Source: Lachnospiraceae bacterium UBA1753 (GTDB lineage: Bacteria > Bacillota > Clostridia > Lachnospirales > Lachnospiraceae). Taken from it: a stretch of DNA of 18,773 nt. Location: NCBI GenBank assembly GCA_002317595.1, contig DCHL01000147.1, forward strand, positions 1 through 18,773, in the 5' to 3' direction. The position numbers and the translations under genes were made by a program. The notes beneath the pieces were generated by a model. The model searched no databases and was not told where the DNA came from. It was given only the letters and a program-made list of their open reading frames with translations. Positions 1-5,748 of the stretch are shown one piece after another; position 1 is the first letter of the stretch, and each line of letters starts with the position of its first letter.

Positions 1-18
1 TCCACAGGACCTCCAGCG

Positions 19-34
19 CCCCCGTCTATCGCCC
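19..34 (+). repeat. Degenerate copy of tRNA-Gly 3' end
   Basis: The bases CCCCGTCTATCGCCCT match the last bases of the tRNA-Gly gene (4848-4863) except for one substitution near the end. In the paralogous block near 4925 the sequence runs from GCGCCCC directly into ACGAAGTCC, whereas here the tRNA-like piece sits between these two segments as if inserted. No T-loop (TTCGA) precedes it, so it is not the end of an intact tRNA. It looks like a decayed attachment-site scar or a by-product of duplication; which one is inference. Confidence 0.45.
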
Positions 35-83
35 TTACGAAGTCCTAAGGGATCCTCTCACGGTGGGTGCCTTGCTACTCTCG

Positions 84-153
84 GAAATGCAAGCATTTCT
101 TCGGTGATCATCACCCAACAAGTTGGGTGATGACATGCCCCGTCTATCGCTCT
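84..153. repeat. Hairpin module, copy 1, ending in tRNA-Gly 3' sequence
   Basis: Two perfect inverted repeats lie side by side. The first is GAAATGC-AA-GCATTTC (84-99). The second has 12-bp arms, TCATCACCCAAC (108-119) and GTTGGGTGATGA (122-133), around a central AA. The module then runs into GCCCCGTCTATCGCTCT (137-153), which equals the 3' end of the tRNA-Gly gene plus two bases. The whole 70-bp module recurs at 4978-5047 with a single mismatch (position 100 against 4994). The near-identity of a non-coding module 4.9 kb away indicates recent duplication or conversion. Confidence 0.85.
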
Positions 154-173
154 CGTCGCTTTTGGCGCTGTTA

Positions 174-476
174 TCATCGGGATTATTGATTTCCTTTGGT
201 TTCCGATGAACAGATACTGCTATACTTCATCGGAATCAGAGGTTTCCTAGGTGTGTCGATGATTCAGGGGTGATAGTATTCATCGGAAATAGAGGTTTCC
301 CGTGGTGTCCGATGATTCAAGACTTCTATATGTCATCGAGTTTCATGATTTTCTGTATTTGTCGATGACTTGTGAGATGCAATGCTTCATCGGGGATATA
401 TGATTCCTGTAGTTCCCGATGATTAAGGTGATTTTATGTGTCATCGGGATTATTGGTTTCTTGTGGTTTCCGATGA
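174..476. repeat. Palindrome array 1 (six 36-bp units, 53-54 bp period)
   Basis: Six units begin at 174, 227, 280, 333, 387 and 441, so spacings are 53, 53, 53, 54 and 54. Each unit is exactly 36 bp and has arms TCATCGG ... CCGATGA around about 22 bp. A loose internal motif GGTTTCC recurs. Units are separated by 17-18 bp of AT-rich sequence. Unit 4 has changed both arms together (TCATCGA/TCGATGA), and unit 2 has a G-T pair at the last position. The units are diverged rather than identical, and the spacers also match those in array 2, so this is an old tandem repeat and not CRISPR. The 53-bp period is close to five turns of B-DNA. No function is known to me. Confidence 0.88.
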
Positions 477-521
477 GCAGATACAGATTTGAGCAGGGGA
501 GAATCAATTAATTCAAGGTGG

Positions 522-576
522 ATTTATCCAGTATTTATCCAGAATTTATCCAGTATTTATCTATGTTTTATCCAAA
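522..576. repeat. Five 11-bp direct repeats (ATTTATCCAGT-like)
   Basis: Consecutive 11-mers start at 522, 533, 544, 555 and 566: ATTTATCCAGT, ATTTATCCAGA, ATTTATCCAGT, ATTTATCTATG and TTTTATCCAAA. The first three are nearly identical and the last two have decayed. Four of the five contain TTATCCA, which matches seven bases of the DnaA-box consensus TTATNCACA, but the last two box bases do not fit. The arrangement resembles a helically phased protein-binding cluster or an iteron remnant. A binding protein cannot be named from sequence alone. Confidence 0.7.
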
Positions 577-579
577 GCG

Positions 580-606
580 AAAGGCCCGGGATGGCCTTTT
601 TGTTTT
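580..606 (+). terminator. Rho-independent terminator after array 1
   Basis: A 7-bp stem AAAGGCC (580-586) / GGCCTTT (593-599) with loop CGGGAT is followed by a T-rich tail reading TTTTT-G-TTTT. No gene lies between here and the window start. The terminator therefore suggests that a transcript crosses the palindrome array and 11-mers from upstream, possibly from a tRNA locus outside the window. Confidence 0.7.
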
Positions 607-854
607 ATTAGAGTTGATTTGTATGATGGTATGGAAATATCTAAATCATTATTGTCTGCGTGAGATCATTGTGATACCATAATTCCATGCATGAAATTCA
701 TATCTTAAGCGAAGTAAGTAGAGAATTCTACCAACTCTTTGCGCTGCCCGAATGCGGGATAGTCCGATAATTCTATCAGTGAATCCATGCTTTTTACTTA
801 TTATTTTTGAAAGCTGGATCTGAAAGAAAGAGGACTCCGGCGGAAAGGAGACGT
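607..854. other. Intergenic region without a recognised gene
   Basis: This stretch lies between the terminator and the Rpn-family gene. It is AT-rich with short imperfect palindromes, for example around the EcoRI-like GAATTC at 722-727. I found no RNA gene, no convincing coding region and no clear sigma-70 promoter. A 72-codon minus-strand open frame (649-867) overlaps the start of the next gene and lacks family features. Confidence 0.5.
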
Positions 855-1760
855 ATGGCGAAACCATATGAGGAACTCGAAATCAGGGATGATTTCATGT
901 ATGGGAAGGTGACACAGGACCTTGAACTCACAAGACGGCTTATGGAGATGGCGACAGGCAGGAGAATAGAGAGTATCCGGTTCGCCGAGAACCAGAAAAC
1001 TGTCATTGCCACAATGGAGGGCAAGGATGTCCGGCTGGATTCCTATGTGGAAGATGGCGAGGGAGTCGTCTATGATATGGAAATGCAGAACAGGGGAACT
1101 GAGGACCAGGTGGATAATCCGCAGCTTCCTAAACGCAGTCGTTACTATCAGGGAATGATAGATATCAACATACTGAACGGCAGCGCAAGGTATCAGGAAT
1201 TAAAGCAGAGTTATGTCATATTCATATGCACCTTTGATCCCTTTGGGAAGAGCCTGAAAAGGTATACCTTTGAAAATATTTGTCTTGAGAATTCTCAAAT
1301 AAGGCTTGGAGATAAGGCGACAAAGATATTTTTTAACACAAAAGGGACTGAGACGGGGGCGTGTATGATAACGGATTCGCAGGAAGCATTTTTGCGGTAT
1401 GTGGAGACGGGGGAAACGAGTGATGAACTGACAAGAATGCTGGACCAGAAGGTGTGTGATGTTCGTCTGAATAAGAGATGGAGACGGGAATACATGAAAG
1501 AATTGATTGTGATGCAGGAATGCGAAGACAGAGGACTTAAGCGGGGAATCGAACAAGGGATTAAGCAGGGCATCGAGCAAGGGATAGAGCAGGGAATCGA
1601 ACAAGGGATAGAGCGGGGAATCGAACAAGGGATAGAGCTGGGGCGCAGGGAAAGCTGCGTAGCGATGCTTCGGGATAATGTTGATATTGAGGTGATTGCT
1701 AAGTACACAGGACTTTCTGTAGAATCAATCCTGGCATATAAAACAGAGTTGGATTTATAA
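855..1760 (+). CDS. Rpn family PD-(D/E)XK nuclease / putative transposase-like protein
   Basis: This 301-aa protein fits the Rpn/PDDEXK_2 family (recombination-promoting nuclease, often labelled putative transposase). The start is ATG 855, preceded by AAAGGAG (844-850). An upstream in-frame TTG at 807 would add 16 residues but has no such site. The core runs from the IRDDFMYGKV segment near residue 12. Catalytic-type residues are D62 (in VRLDSY) and E76-M-Q78, the ExQ form of the ExK motif common in this family. A C-terminal run of eight GI[E/K][Q/R/L] tetrapeptides (1545-1640, 12-bp DNA units) precedes a short helical tail ending in DL. Such GIEQ repeats are common in this family and probably form a helical spacer. 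It lies just after array 1 and about 30 bp before a small membrane ORF. Family members cut DNA in a RecA-independent recombination assay; activity of this one is inferred. Confidence 0.9.
   Translation: MAKPYEELEIRDDFMYGKVTQDLELTRRLMEMATGRRIESIRFAENQKTVIATMEGKDVRLDSYVEDGEGVVYDMEMQNRGTEDQVDNPQLPKRSRYYQGMIDINILNGSARYQELKQSYVIFICTFDPFGKSLKRYTFENICLENSQIRLGDKATKIFFNTKGTETGACMITDSQEAFLRYVETGETSDELTRMLDQKVCDVRLNKRWRREYMKELIVMQECEDRGLKRGIEQGIKQGIEQGIEQGIEQGIERGIEQGIELGRRESCVAMLRDNVDIEVIAKYTGLSVESILAYKTELDL
1545..1640 (+). repeat. 12-bp tandem repeats encoding GIEQ
   Basis: Eight in-frame 12-bp units alternate between the spellings GGAATCGAACAA and GGGATAGAGCAG, with minor variants. Alternating spellings of one tetrapeptide suggest growth in 24-bp steps. 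The tract can change length in frame without breaking the gene. Confidence 0.85.
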
Positions 1761-1789
1761 GACCTTTGTCAACGTGGAGGAATACGGAT

Positions 1790-1897
1790 ATGGATAGAGA
1801 AATGGAATGTGAAATATATCCGTATAATATTAGTAAACAAGAACTGTGTGCAGTAATCATTATTATTGTGCCGTTTGTCCTTATGATAAAAATATAG
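1790..1897 (+). CDS. Small ORF, 35-aa predicted membrane peptide
   Basis: An ATG at 1790 follows GGAGG (1776-1780) at a 9-nt spacing, as good a ribosome binding site as the window's longer genes have. It encodes 35 residues ending at TAG 1895-1897. The N-terminal half is acidic and polar (MDREMECEIYPYN). The C-terminal half (about residues 20-35) is hydrophobic (AVIIIIVPFVLMIKI) and could form one transmembrane helix. It starts about 30 bp after the Rpn-family stop and could share its transcript. No homologue is recognised. Coding status rests on the ribosome binding site and composition only. Confidence 0.45.
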   Translation: MDREMECEIYPYNISKQELCAVIIIIVPFVLMIKI

Positions 1898-1953
1898 CAG
1901 CAACAGACTATTTATTGCAAAAAAGCGACTGTATAAATAGGGGGCGTTGATGT

Positions 1954-4098
1954 ATGGGTTGGAAAATTCGAAATCTGTTTGTTTCATATTTTTTATGCAT
2001 AATCATGGTGCTCGGCATGGTGCGGCCTGCGTGTGCAAGTGAAATCGCGCACACGGATAGACAGGTGATTGTATATTATCCTAACTGGTATCTGGAAGAG
2101 AAAAGTGCGGATGAGGGGGGAGAAGTCGGCAGCATCCCGTGGGATTCTGTCACTATTATCAATCACGCATTTTTTACGCCGTATCCTGACGGGGATTCCA
2201 CGGAATCATCTTTTGAACGAAAAAAGAAAAATCTCCCAGCGAGGACGGAATTTAAGTGTGTTTCTACGCGGCCTGAGGAGGATTTTGAGGACCAGACGAG
2301 GTCACAGTTCAATGACTTGCCGCGAAATCACTTTGTTCAGTATGAAAAATATGCAAAGGATTATCCTGATGTGAAAATCATGATTTCTGTTGGGGGAGCA
2401 ACAAACAGTGGCTTCTTCTCAGAAATGTGCCATACATCGGAAGGTAGAGAGAGCTTTACCGCCAGCCTTGTGGAGCTGATGCAGGAGTATCCGTTTATCA
2501 GCGGAATTGACTTGGACTGGGAATTTCCCGCAGGAAGTATGGATGGTGAGAGGCAGTCGGAAGGTGAAGGCGATGAAGGCTGTCCTATCTGGGAATCCGC
2601 TTCCGATGACAATCGGAACTTTTCGCTTCTGTTGGCGGAGATGAGAGAGGCCTTTGACGAAAAATTTGGCGAAGGAGACAAATTAATTACCGCGTGCGCT
2701 TCGGGTTCCATTGACTGGGTTCTGCCCTGTCAGCAGTGGGAAGACTTTGCACAGCACCTTAACTATATCAATATAATGTCATATGATCTTGCCGGAACCT
2801 GGGATGGAGTGACCGGACATCACTCACCTGAAAATAAGACGGAGGATGTAATCAATTATTTTTTGACAAAAGGAATTGCGCCACAAATGCTCTGTATAGG
2901 CTCACCGATGTATCCAATCTGGTTCAAAATGAAAGGGAAAAAGATACCGGACGCGGTGGTTGGGGCAAGAATCGTTGCAGGTGCTAAGCTGCCGGGTGCC
3001 CTTGGGGACATTTCGGCAACGCAGCAGCTTGAAAGCGAATGCGTCACCGGGTACACATATGCGATGGATGACGGCTATGCTGCAATGGGTGAGAGATTTG
3101 ACCATAGTAGCAATGGTTCCAGGACTGGATGGAATGCGGACTTTGACGAAGAAGCGGGGGCTGCTTACCTGTATAACAACAATCCGAAGTCGAAGTATTA
3201 TAAGTGGTTTGCTTCATATGAAAATCCGCTGAGCCTGCAGCGCAAACTGAATTTAATCCTGAGTTATGACCTGGCTGGAATTATCGTTTGGGAGTCCACG
3301 CTGGATACTAAAGAGCATCTGATGCTGAATCATATGGCTGCGGGGCTTGCGACGGATAAGTATACAACGGTGCTTGCTTATGATGCGAATGGCGGAGAGG
3401 GAGCACCGCCGGAGCAGTTTGAGCGGGTCACTTATCCTGATACAGAAGCAACGTTTTCCATTTCACCAATCATTCCGACACGATGGGGATACTCGTTTGA
3501 GGGCTGGTATACTGGCAAAGAGGACGGAATGAGGGTCGAAGACACAATTAGTGTCGGGGAGAATGAAAAGAAAGAGAATCAGGCGGCAACAATATATGCG
3601 CATTGGAGTAGAATCGAACCGACGATAATATATGCGGCAGTTAATCAGAAGATACCGCTGACGCAGGAGGATTTCCATACCGAGGAGCCAATTGCAAAAT
3701 TCGTACCGTCTAAAAAAAGGAACATTACGATTTCTTCGGGGGGAGTGCTGAAGGCAAAGCGCAGTGGCGATGTAGAGGTTATAGCCTACAGGCGTAATGG
3801 GAAAAAATATGAGCCAATAGGTGCATCGTGTATTGTTAAGGTGATTAAACCGAGACTTTCGAAGGCGACATTGGTTGAATGCGGTCAGAGGCTGAATCCA
3901 GATGTTCTTCTTCAAAATGACGAATACAAGCCGACGAAGTGGACTTCTTCGAATGAAAGAATTGTTTCTGTTGACCGTGAGACAGGAGAACTGGTTGCGC
4001 TAAAATCAGGAAGGGTAAAGCTTACGGCTTATTTTGGAAGCGGAAAGATGGCGGCAAGGTATAGGACTACCATTACGGTAAAGCTGTCAAGTCTATGA
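1954..4098 (+). CDS. Secreted GH18 chitinase with Flg_new-type and Ig-like modules
   Basis: This 714-aa protein is a glycoside hydrolase family 18 enzyme (chitinase or endo-beta-N-acetylglucosaminidase type). ATG 1954 follows AGGGGGC (1939-1945). Residues 1-28 form a signal peptide (KIR, hydrophobic core, cleavage likely after ACA at 28). The GH18 barrel spans about 36-456. It has SVGG at 145-148, the catalytic DxDxE motif D186-L-D188-W-E190 (E190 the acid/base), SYDLAG at 276-281 and the late-barrel W446. Residues about 470-551 match a Listeria-Bacteroides/Flg_new repeat (FEGWYT ... IYAHW). Residues 555-714 look like two Ig-like (BIG2-type) domains ending in SGRVKLTAYFG-type strands. There is no LPXTG anchor or carbohydrate-binding module that I recognise, so it is probably released or held by the C-terminal modules. 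Substrate (chitin, peptidoglycan or host N-glycans) is not decided by sequence. Confidence 0.93.
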   Translation: MGWKIRNLFVSYFLCIIMVLGMVRPACASEIAHTDRQVIVYYPNWYLEEKSADEGGEVGSIPWDSVTIINHAFFTPYPDGDSTESSFERKKKNLPARTEFKCVSTRPEEDFEDQTRSQFNDLPRNHFVQYEKYAKDYPDVKIMISVGGATNSGFFSEMCHTSEGRESFTASLVELMQEYPFISGIDLDWEFPAGSMDGERQSEGEGDEGCPIWESASDDNRNFSLLLAEMREAFDEKFGEGDKLITACASGSIDWVLPCQQWEDFAQHLNYINIMSYDLAGTWDGVTGHHSPENKTEDVINYFLTKGIAPQMLCIGSPMYPIWFKMKGKKIPDAVVGARIVAGAKLPGALGDISATQQLESECVTGYTYAMDDGYAAMGERFDHSSNGSRTGWNADFDEEAGAAYLYNNNPKSKYYKWFASYENPLSLQRKLNLILSYDLAGIIVWESTLDTKEHLMLNHMAAGLATDKYTTVLAYDANGGEGAPPEQFERVTYPDTEATFSISPIIPTRWGYSFEGWYTGKEDGMRVEDTISVGENEKKENQAATIYAHWSRIEPTIIYAAVNQKIPLTQEDFHTEEPIAKFVPSKKRNITISSGGVLKAKRSGDVEVIAYRRNGKKYEPIGASCIVKVIKPRLSKATLVECGQRLNPDVLLQNDEYKPTKWTSSNERIVSVDRETGELVALKSGRVKLTAYFGSGKMAARYRTTITVKLSSL

Positions 4099-4144
4099 AA
4101 AACCTACTGTATCGTAGGCGGAGTAATATTCAAGGGGAAATGAG

Positions 4145-4684
4145 GTGGAAGATTTGGAACTATTAACGGAAAGATTATTTTTGCGTGAAATGAGTATGGA
4201 TGACTATGATGCGCTGTATGCAGTGCTGGCTGACTCGGATATTATGCAGCACTATCCATATTCTTTTGACGAGAAGCGTGTGCGTGACTGGATTGACAGG
4301 AACGTGCAGCGGTATAGGACCTTTGGCTTCGGACTGTGGGCAGTGTGCCTTAAGGAAACTGGAGAAATGATCGGCGACTGTGGTCTTACCATGCAGAATA
4401 TCGGTGGCGTGATTAAGCCCGAGATAGGGTACCACATCAGGCATGATATGCAGAGGAAGGGTTTTGCCAAGGAGGCGGCAGTGTGCGTTCGGGACTGGAC
4501 GTTTGAGAACCTGCCCTTCGGGGAGATATATTCGTATATGAAGTACACAAATGAGCCTTCGGCAAGGTCTGCCATGTCATGGGGATGCAAGTTCGCCTAC
4601 GAATTTGAGGATGATGTGAACGAAATCACCAAGGTGTTCTGCATCACAAGAGAAGACTGGGAATGCCTGATCTCCAATAAATAG
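4145..4684 (+). CDS. GNAT family N-acetyltransferase (RimJ/RimL-like)
   Basis: This 179-aa protein matches the Acetyltransf_3 (RimJ/RimL) branch of GNAT enzymes, which move an acetyl group from acetyl-CoA to an amine. It opens with the typical TERLFLREM segment, continues with MIGDCGL (strand 4), and has the acetyl-CoA pyrophosphate loop around QRKGFAKEA (R/Q-x-x-G-x-A). It ends with the NEPSARSAMSWGCKF helix seen in this group. The start is GTG 4145 after AAGGGGA (4132-4138). An overlapping ATG at 4140 is out of frame and closes within a few codons. It lies 46 bp after the chitinase, where a small inverted repeat (CCTAC ... GTAGG near 4105-4120) has no T-run, so co-transcription is possible. 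The substrate is unknown. Confidence 0.88.
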   Translation: MEDLELLTERLFLREMSMDDYDALYAVLADSDIMQHYPYSFDEKRVRDWIDRNVQRYRTFGFGLWAVCLKETGEMIGDCGLTMQNIGGVIKPEIGYHIRHDMQRKGFAKEAAVCVRDWTFENLPFGEIYSYMKYTNEPSARSAMSWGCKFAYEFEDDVNEITKVFCITREDWECLISNK

Positions 4685-4731
4685 CATGGAAGCAAAATAA
4701 CATGGGATGCATGATTCAAAGAAATAACCTG

Positions 4732-4760
4732 TTGACAAAGATGCCAATCTACTGTACTAT
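4732..4760 (+). promoter_or_regulatory. Sigma-70 promoter of tRNA-Gly
   Basis: TTGACA (4732-4737), a 17-bp spacer, then TACTAT (4755-4760). This is a consensus -35 and near-consensus -10 at ideal spacing. A start near 4767 would leave about 20 nt of 5' leader for RNase P to remove. Confidence 0.88.
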
Positions 4761-4788
4761 ATCTTTTGTTGGCGACAGCCGATGCAAT

Positions 4789-4861
4789 GCGATAGTGGCG
4801 TAGTTGGTAACGCGCGACCTTGCCAAGGTCGAGACCGCGGGTTCGAGCCCCGTCTATCGCT
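4789..4861 (+). tRNA. tRNA-Gly (anticodon GCC)
   Basis: A complete cloverleaf can be drawn. The acceptor stem is GCGATAG (4789-4795) with CTATCGC (4854-4860) and discriminator T 4861. The D-stem is GCGT/ACGC with loop AGTTGGTA. The anticodon stem is CGACC/GGTCG with loop TTGCCAA and anticodon GCC at 4822-4824. The variable loop has 5 nt. The T-arm is GCGGG-TTCGAGC-CCCGT. The 3' CCA is not encoded; TCT follows. Its own promoter and terminator flank it. Its 3' end recurs at 137-153 and 5031-5047, which marks it as a likely past integration target. Confidence 0.97.
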
Positions 4862-4872
4862 CTAAGAACGCT

Positions 4873-4903
4873 AAAAAGACCATCCGTGAAGGATGGTCTT
4901 TTT
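4873..4903 (+). terminator. Rho-independent terminator of tRNA-Gly
   Basis: A perfect 13-bp stem AAAAAGACCATCC (4873-4885) / GGATGGTCTTTTT (4891-4903) has loop GTGAA, and the T-run lies inside the 3' arm. It is placed 12 bp after the tRNA. Confidence 0.95.
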
Positions 4904-4908
4904 GCGTT

Positions 4909-4962
4909 GTGGGGCGCCGGCGGCGCCCCACGAAGTCCTAAGGGATACTCCCACTTCGTGGG
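4909..4962. repeat. Overlapping GC-rich hairpins after tRNA-Gly
   Basis: GTGGGGCGCC (4909-4918) can pair with GGCGCCCCAC (4922-4931). The segment CCCACGAAGT (4927-4936) can instead pair with ACTTCGTGGG (4953-4962). The two 10-bp stems share CCCAC, so they exclude each other. A smaller CCCAC-TTC-GTGGG hairpin also exists at 4950-4962. There is no T-run, so these are not simple terminators. Confidence 0.7.
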
Positions 4963-4977
4963 CCCCTCCTTCTCTCG

Positions 4978-5047
4978 GAAATGCAAGCATTTCCTCGGTG
5001 ATCATCACCCAACAAGTTGGGTGATGACATGCCCCGTCTATCGCTCT
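4978..5047. repeat. Hairpin module, copy 2, ending in tRNA-Gly 3' sequence
   Basis: This is the counterpart of 84-153 with one mismatch in 70 bp. It holds GAAATGC-AA-GCATTTC (4978-4993), the 12-bp-arm palindrome at 5002-5027, and GCCCCGTCTATCGCTCT at 5031-5047, which is identical over 17 bp to tRNA-Gly 3' end 4847-4863. Confidence 0.88.
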
Positions 5048-5067
5048 TGTCGCTTTTGGTGCTGTTA

Positions 5068-5367
5068 TCATCGGGATTATAGGTTTACTTTGGTTCGCGA
5101 TGAAGTCTGGGGCTATGTTTCATCGGGGTTATGGTTTTCGGCTTTTTTCGATGAAAATAGACAGTTATGTTTCATCGGGATTAGAGGTTTCTTAGGATAG
5201 TCGATGATTTAGGGGCGATAGCTTTCATCGGAATTAAAGGTTTCCCGTGTTGTCCGATGATTCAAGACTTTTATATGTCATCGAGGTTCATGCTTTCCTG
5301 TATTTGCCGATGACTTGTGAGCTGTAATGCTTCATCGGGAATATATGATTCCTGTGGTTATCGATGA
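5068..5367. repeat. Palindrome array 2 (six units, 52-54 bp period)
   Basis: Units begin at 5068, 5120, 5172, 5225, 5278 and 5332, and are 36 bp each except the second (35 bp). Arms are again TCATCGG/CCGATGA with variants: a G-T last pair in units 2, 3 and 6, A-C in unit 5 and G-G in unit 1. Units 1, 3, 4, 5 and 6 and their spacers correspond to units 1, 2, 3, 4 and 5 of array 1. Unit 2 is extra here, and array 1 unit 6 has no partner. So the arrays share ancestry and have gained or lost whole units. Confidence 0.88.
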
Positions 5368-5635
5368 AGGCTGGGACTATGGTTTATTGTCTATATCTCT
5401 TTTGAAGTTCTCAGAAATGCAAGCATTTCTTCTGTGATCATCACCCAACAAGTTGGGTGATAGTGGAATTAATAGGTGATGATCTGTTTGGATAATGTCA
5501 TAGAAATCGTCCCTATGGCTCGTGAGGACCGTTCTATCCTGTGTGCGGACGTAGCCTGTGTGGGGTGCCATATTTTGTGGCGGCCTTGTTTTTCCCAGTT
5601 ATTGTTAGACCTTTTATTTAAAATGTCGTACAATG
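5368..5635. other. Gap with third partial hairpin module and no clear gene
   Basis: The module GAAATGC-AA-GCATTTC (5414-5429) plus the CACCCAAC-AA-GTTGGGTG palindrome (arms now 10 bp, 5440-5461) occurs a third time, but without the tRNA-like tail. Downstream, 5479-5643 is an open frame of 54 codons with no ribosome binding site or family match. I see no RNA gene. The region may be the worn edge of the repeat block. Confidence 0.55.
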
Positions 5636-5720
5636 TATTATAAATCAAGATAACCCCTGAGCTTTAGCTGTGGGGGAATCTTGCAGCTTCGGGGTACACC
5701 CCGAAGCGTGCTGCGAAGTA
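5636..5720 (+). promoter_or_regulatory. Structured leader element, copy 1
   Basis: A -10-like TATTAT (5636-5641) stands 5 nt before a structured segment. CAAGAT (5646-5651) pairs with ATCTTG (5678-5683) and encloses CCCC/GGGG and AGC/GCT pairs. Next come GCTTCGGGG-TACA-CCCCGAAGC (5686-5707) and a small GTGCT/AGTAC hairpin (5708-5721). The same arrangement recurs at 16316-16405 with the hexamer at exactly the same offset. Here it ends about 28 nt before the 883-aa gene, so it would be its 5' untranslated region. No -35 close to consensus is visible. I do not recognise a named riboswitch. Confidence 0.65.
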
Positions 5721-5748
5721 CTGAAAATATTTGAAGGAAGAAAATGCT

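Noticed and set aside
807..854. Upstream TTG start for the Rpn-family gene
   Set aside because: ATG 855 has AAAGGAG just before it, while the TTG has no ribosome binding site and would add a basic, non-conserved leader.
649..867. 72-codon minus-strand open frame
   Set aside because: Overlaps the start of the Rpn-family gene, with no family feature and no good ribosome binding site.
1915..1937. Chitinase promoter TTGCAA ... TATAAA
   Set aside because: The spacer is only 11 bp and the start point would fall on the ribosome binding site.
4864..5030. Intact integrated element between two tRNA-Gly 3' ends
   Set aside because: Only about 170 bp, without integrase or any gene. At most a remnant.
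4820..5200. 126-codon open frame through the tRNA and hairpins
   Set aside because: It runs through the tRNA, its terminator and the palindromes, so it is a chance frame in structured DNA.
174..5367. CRISPR arrays
   Set aside because: Units are diverged, spacers are only 17-18 bp and are shared between the two arrays, and no cas gene is present.
5479..5643. 54-codon open frame (MICLDNVIEI ...) before the structured leader
   Set aside because: No ribosome binding site, Cys/Trp-rich composition unlike neighbours, and its end overlaps the leader's -10-like hexamer.
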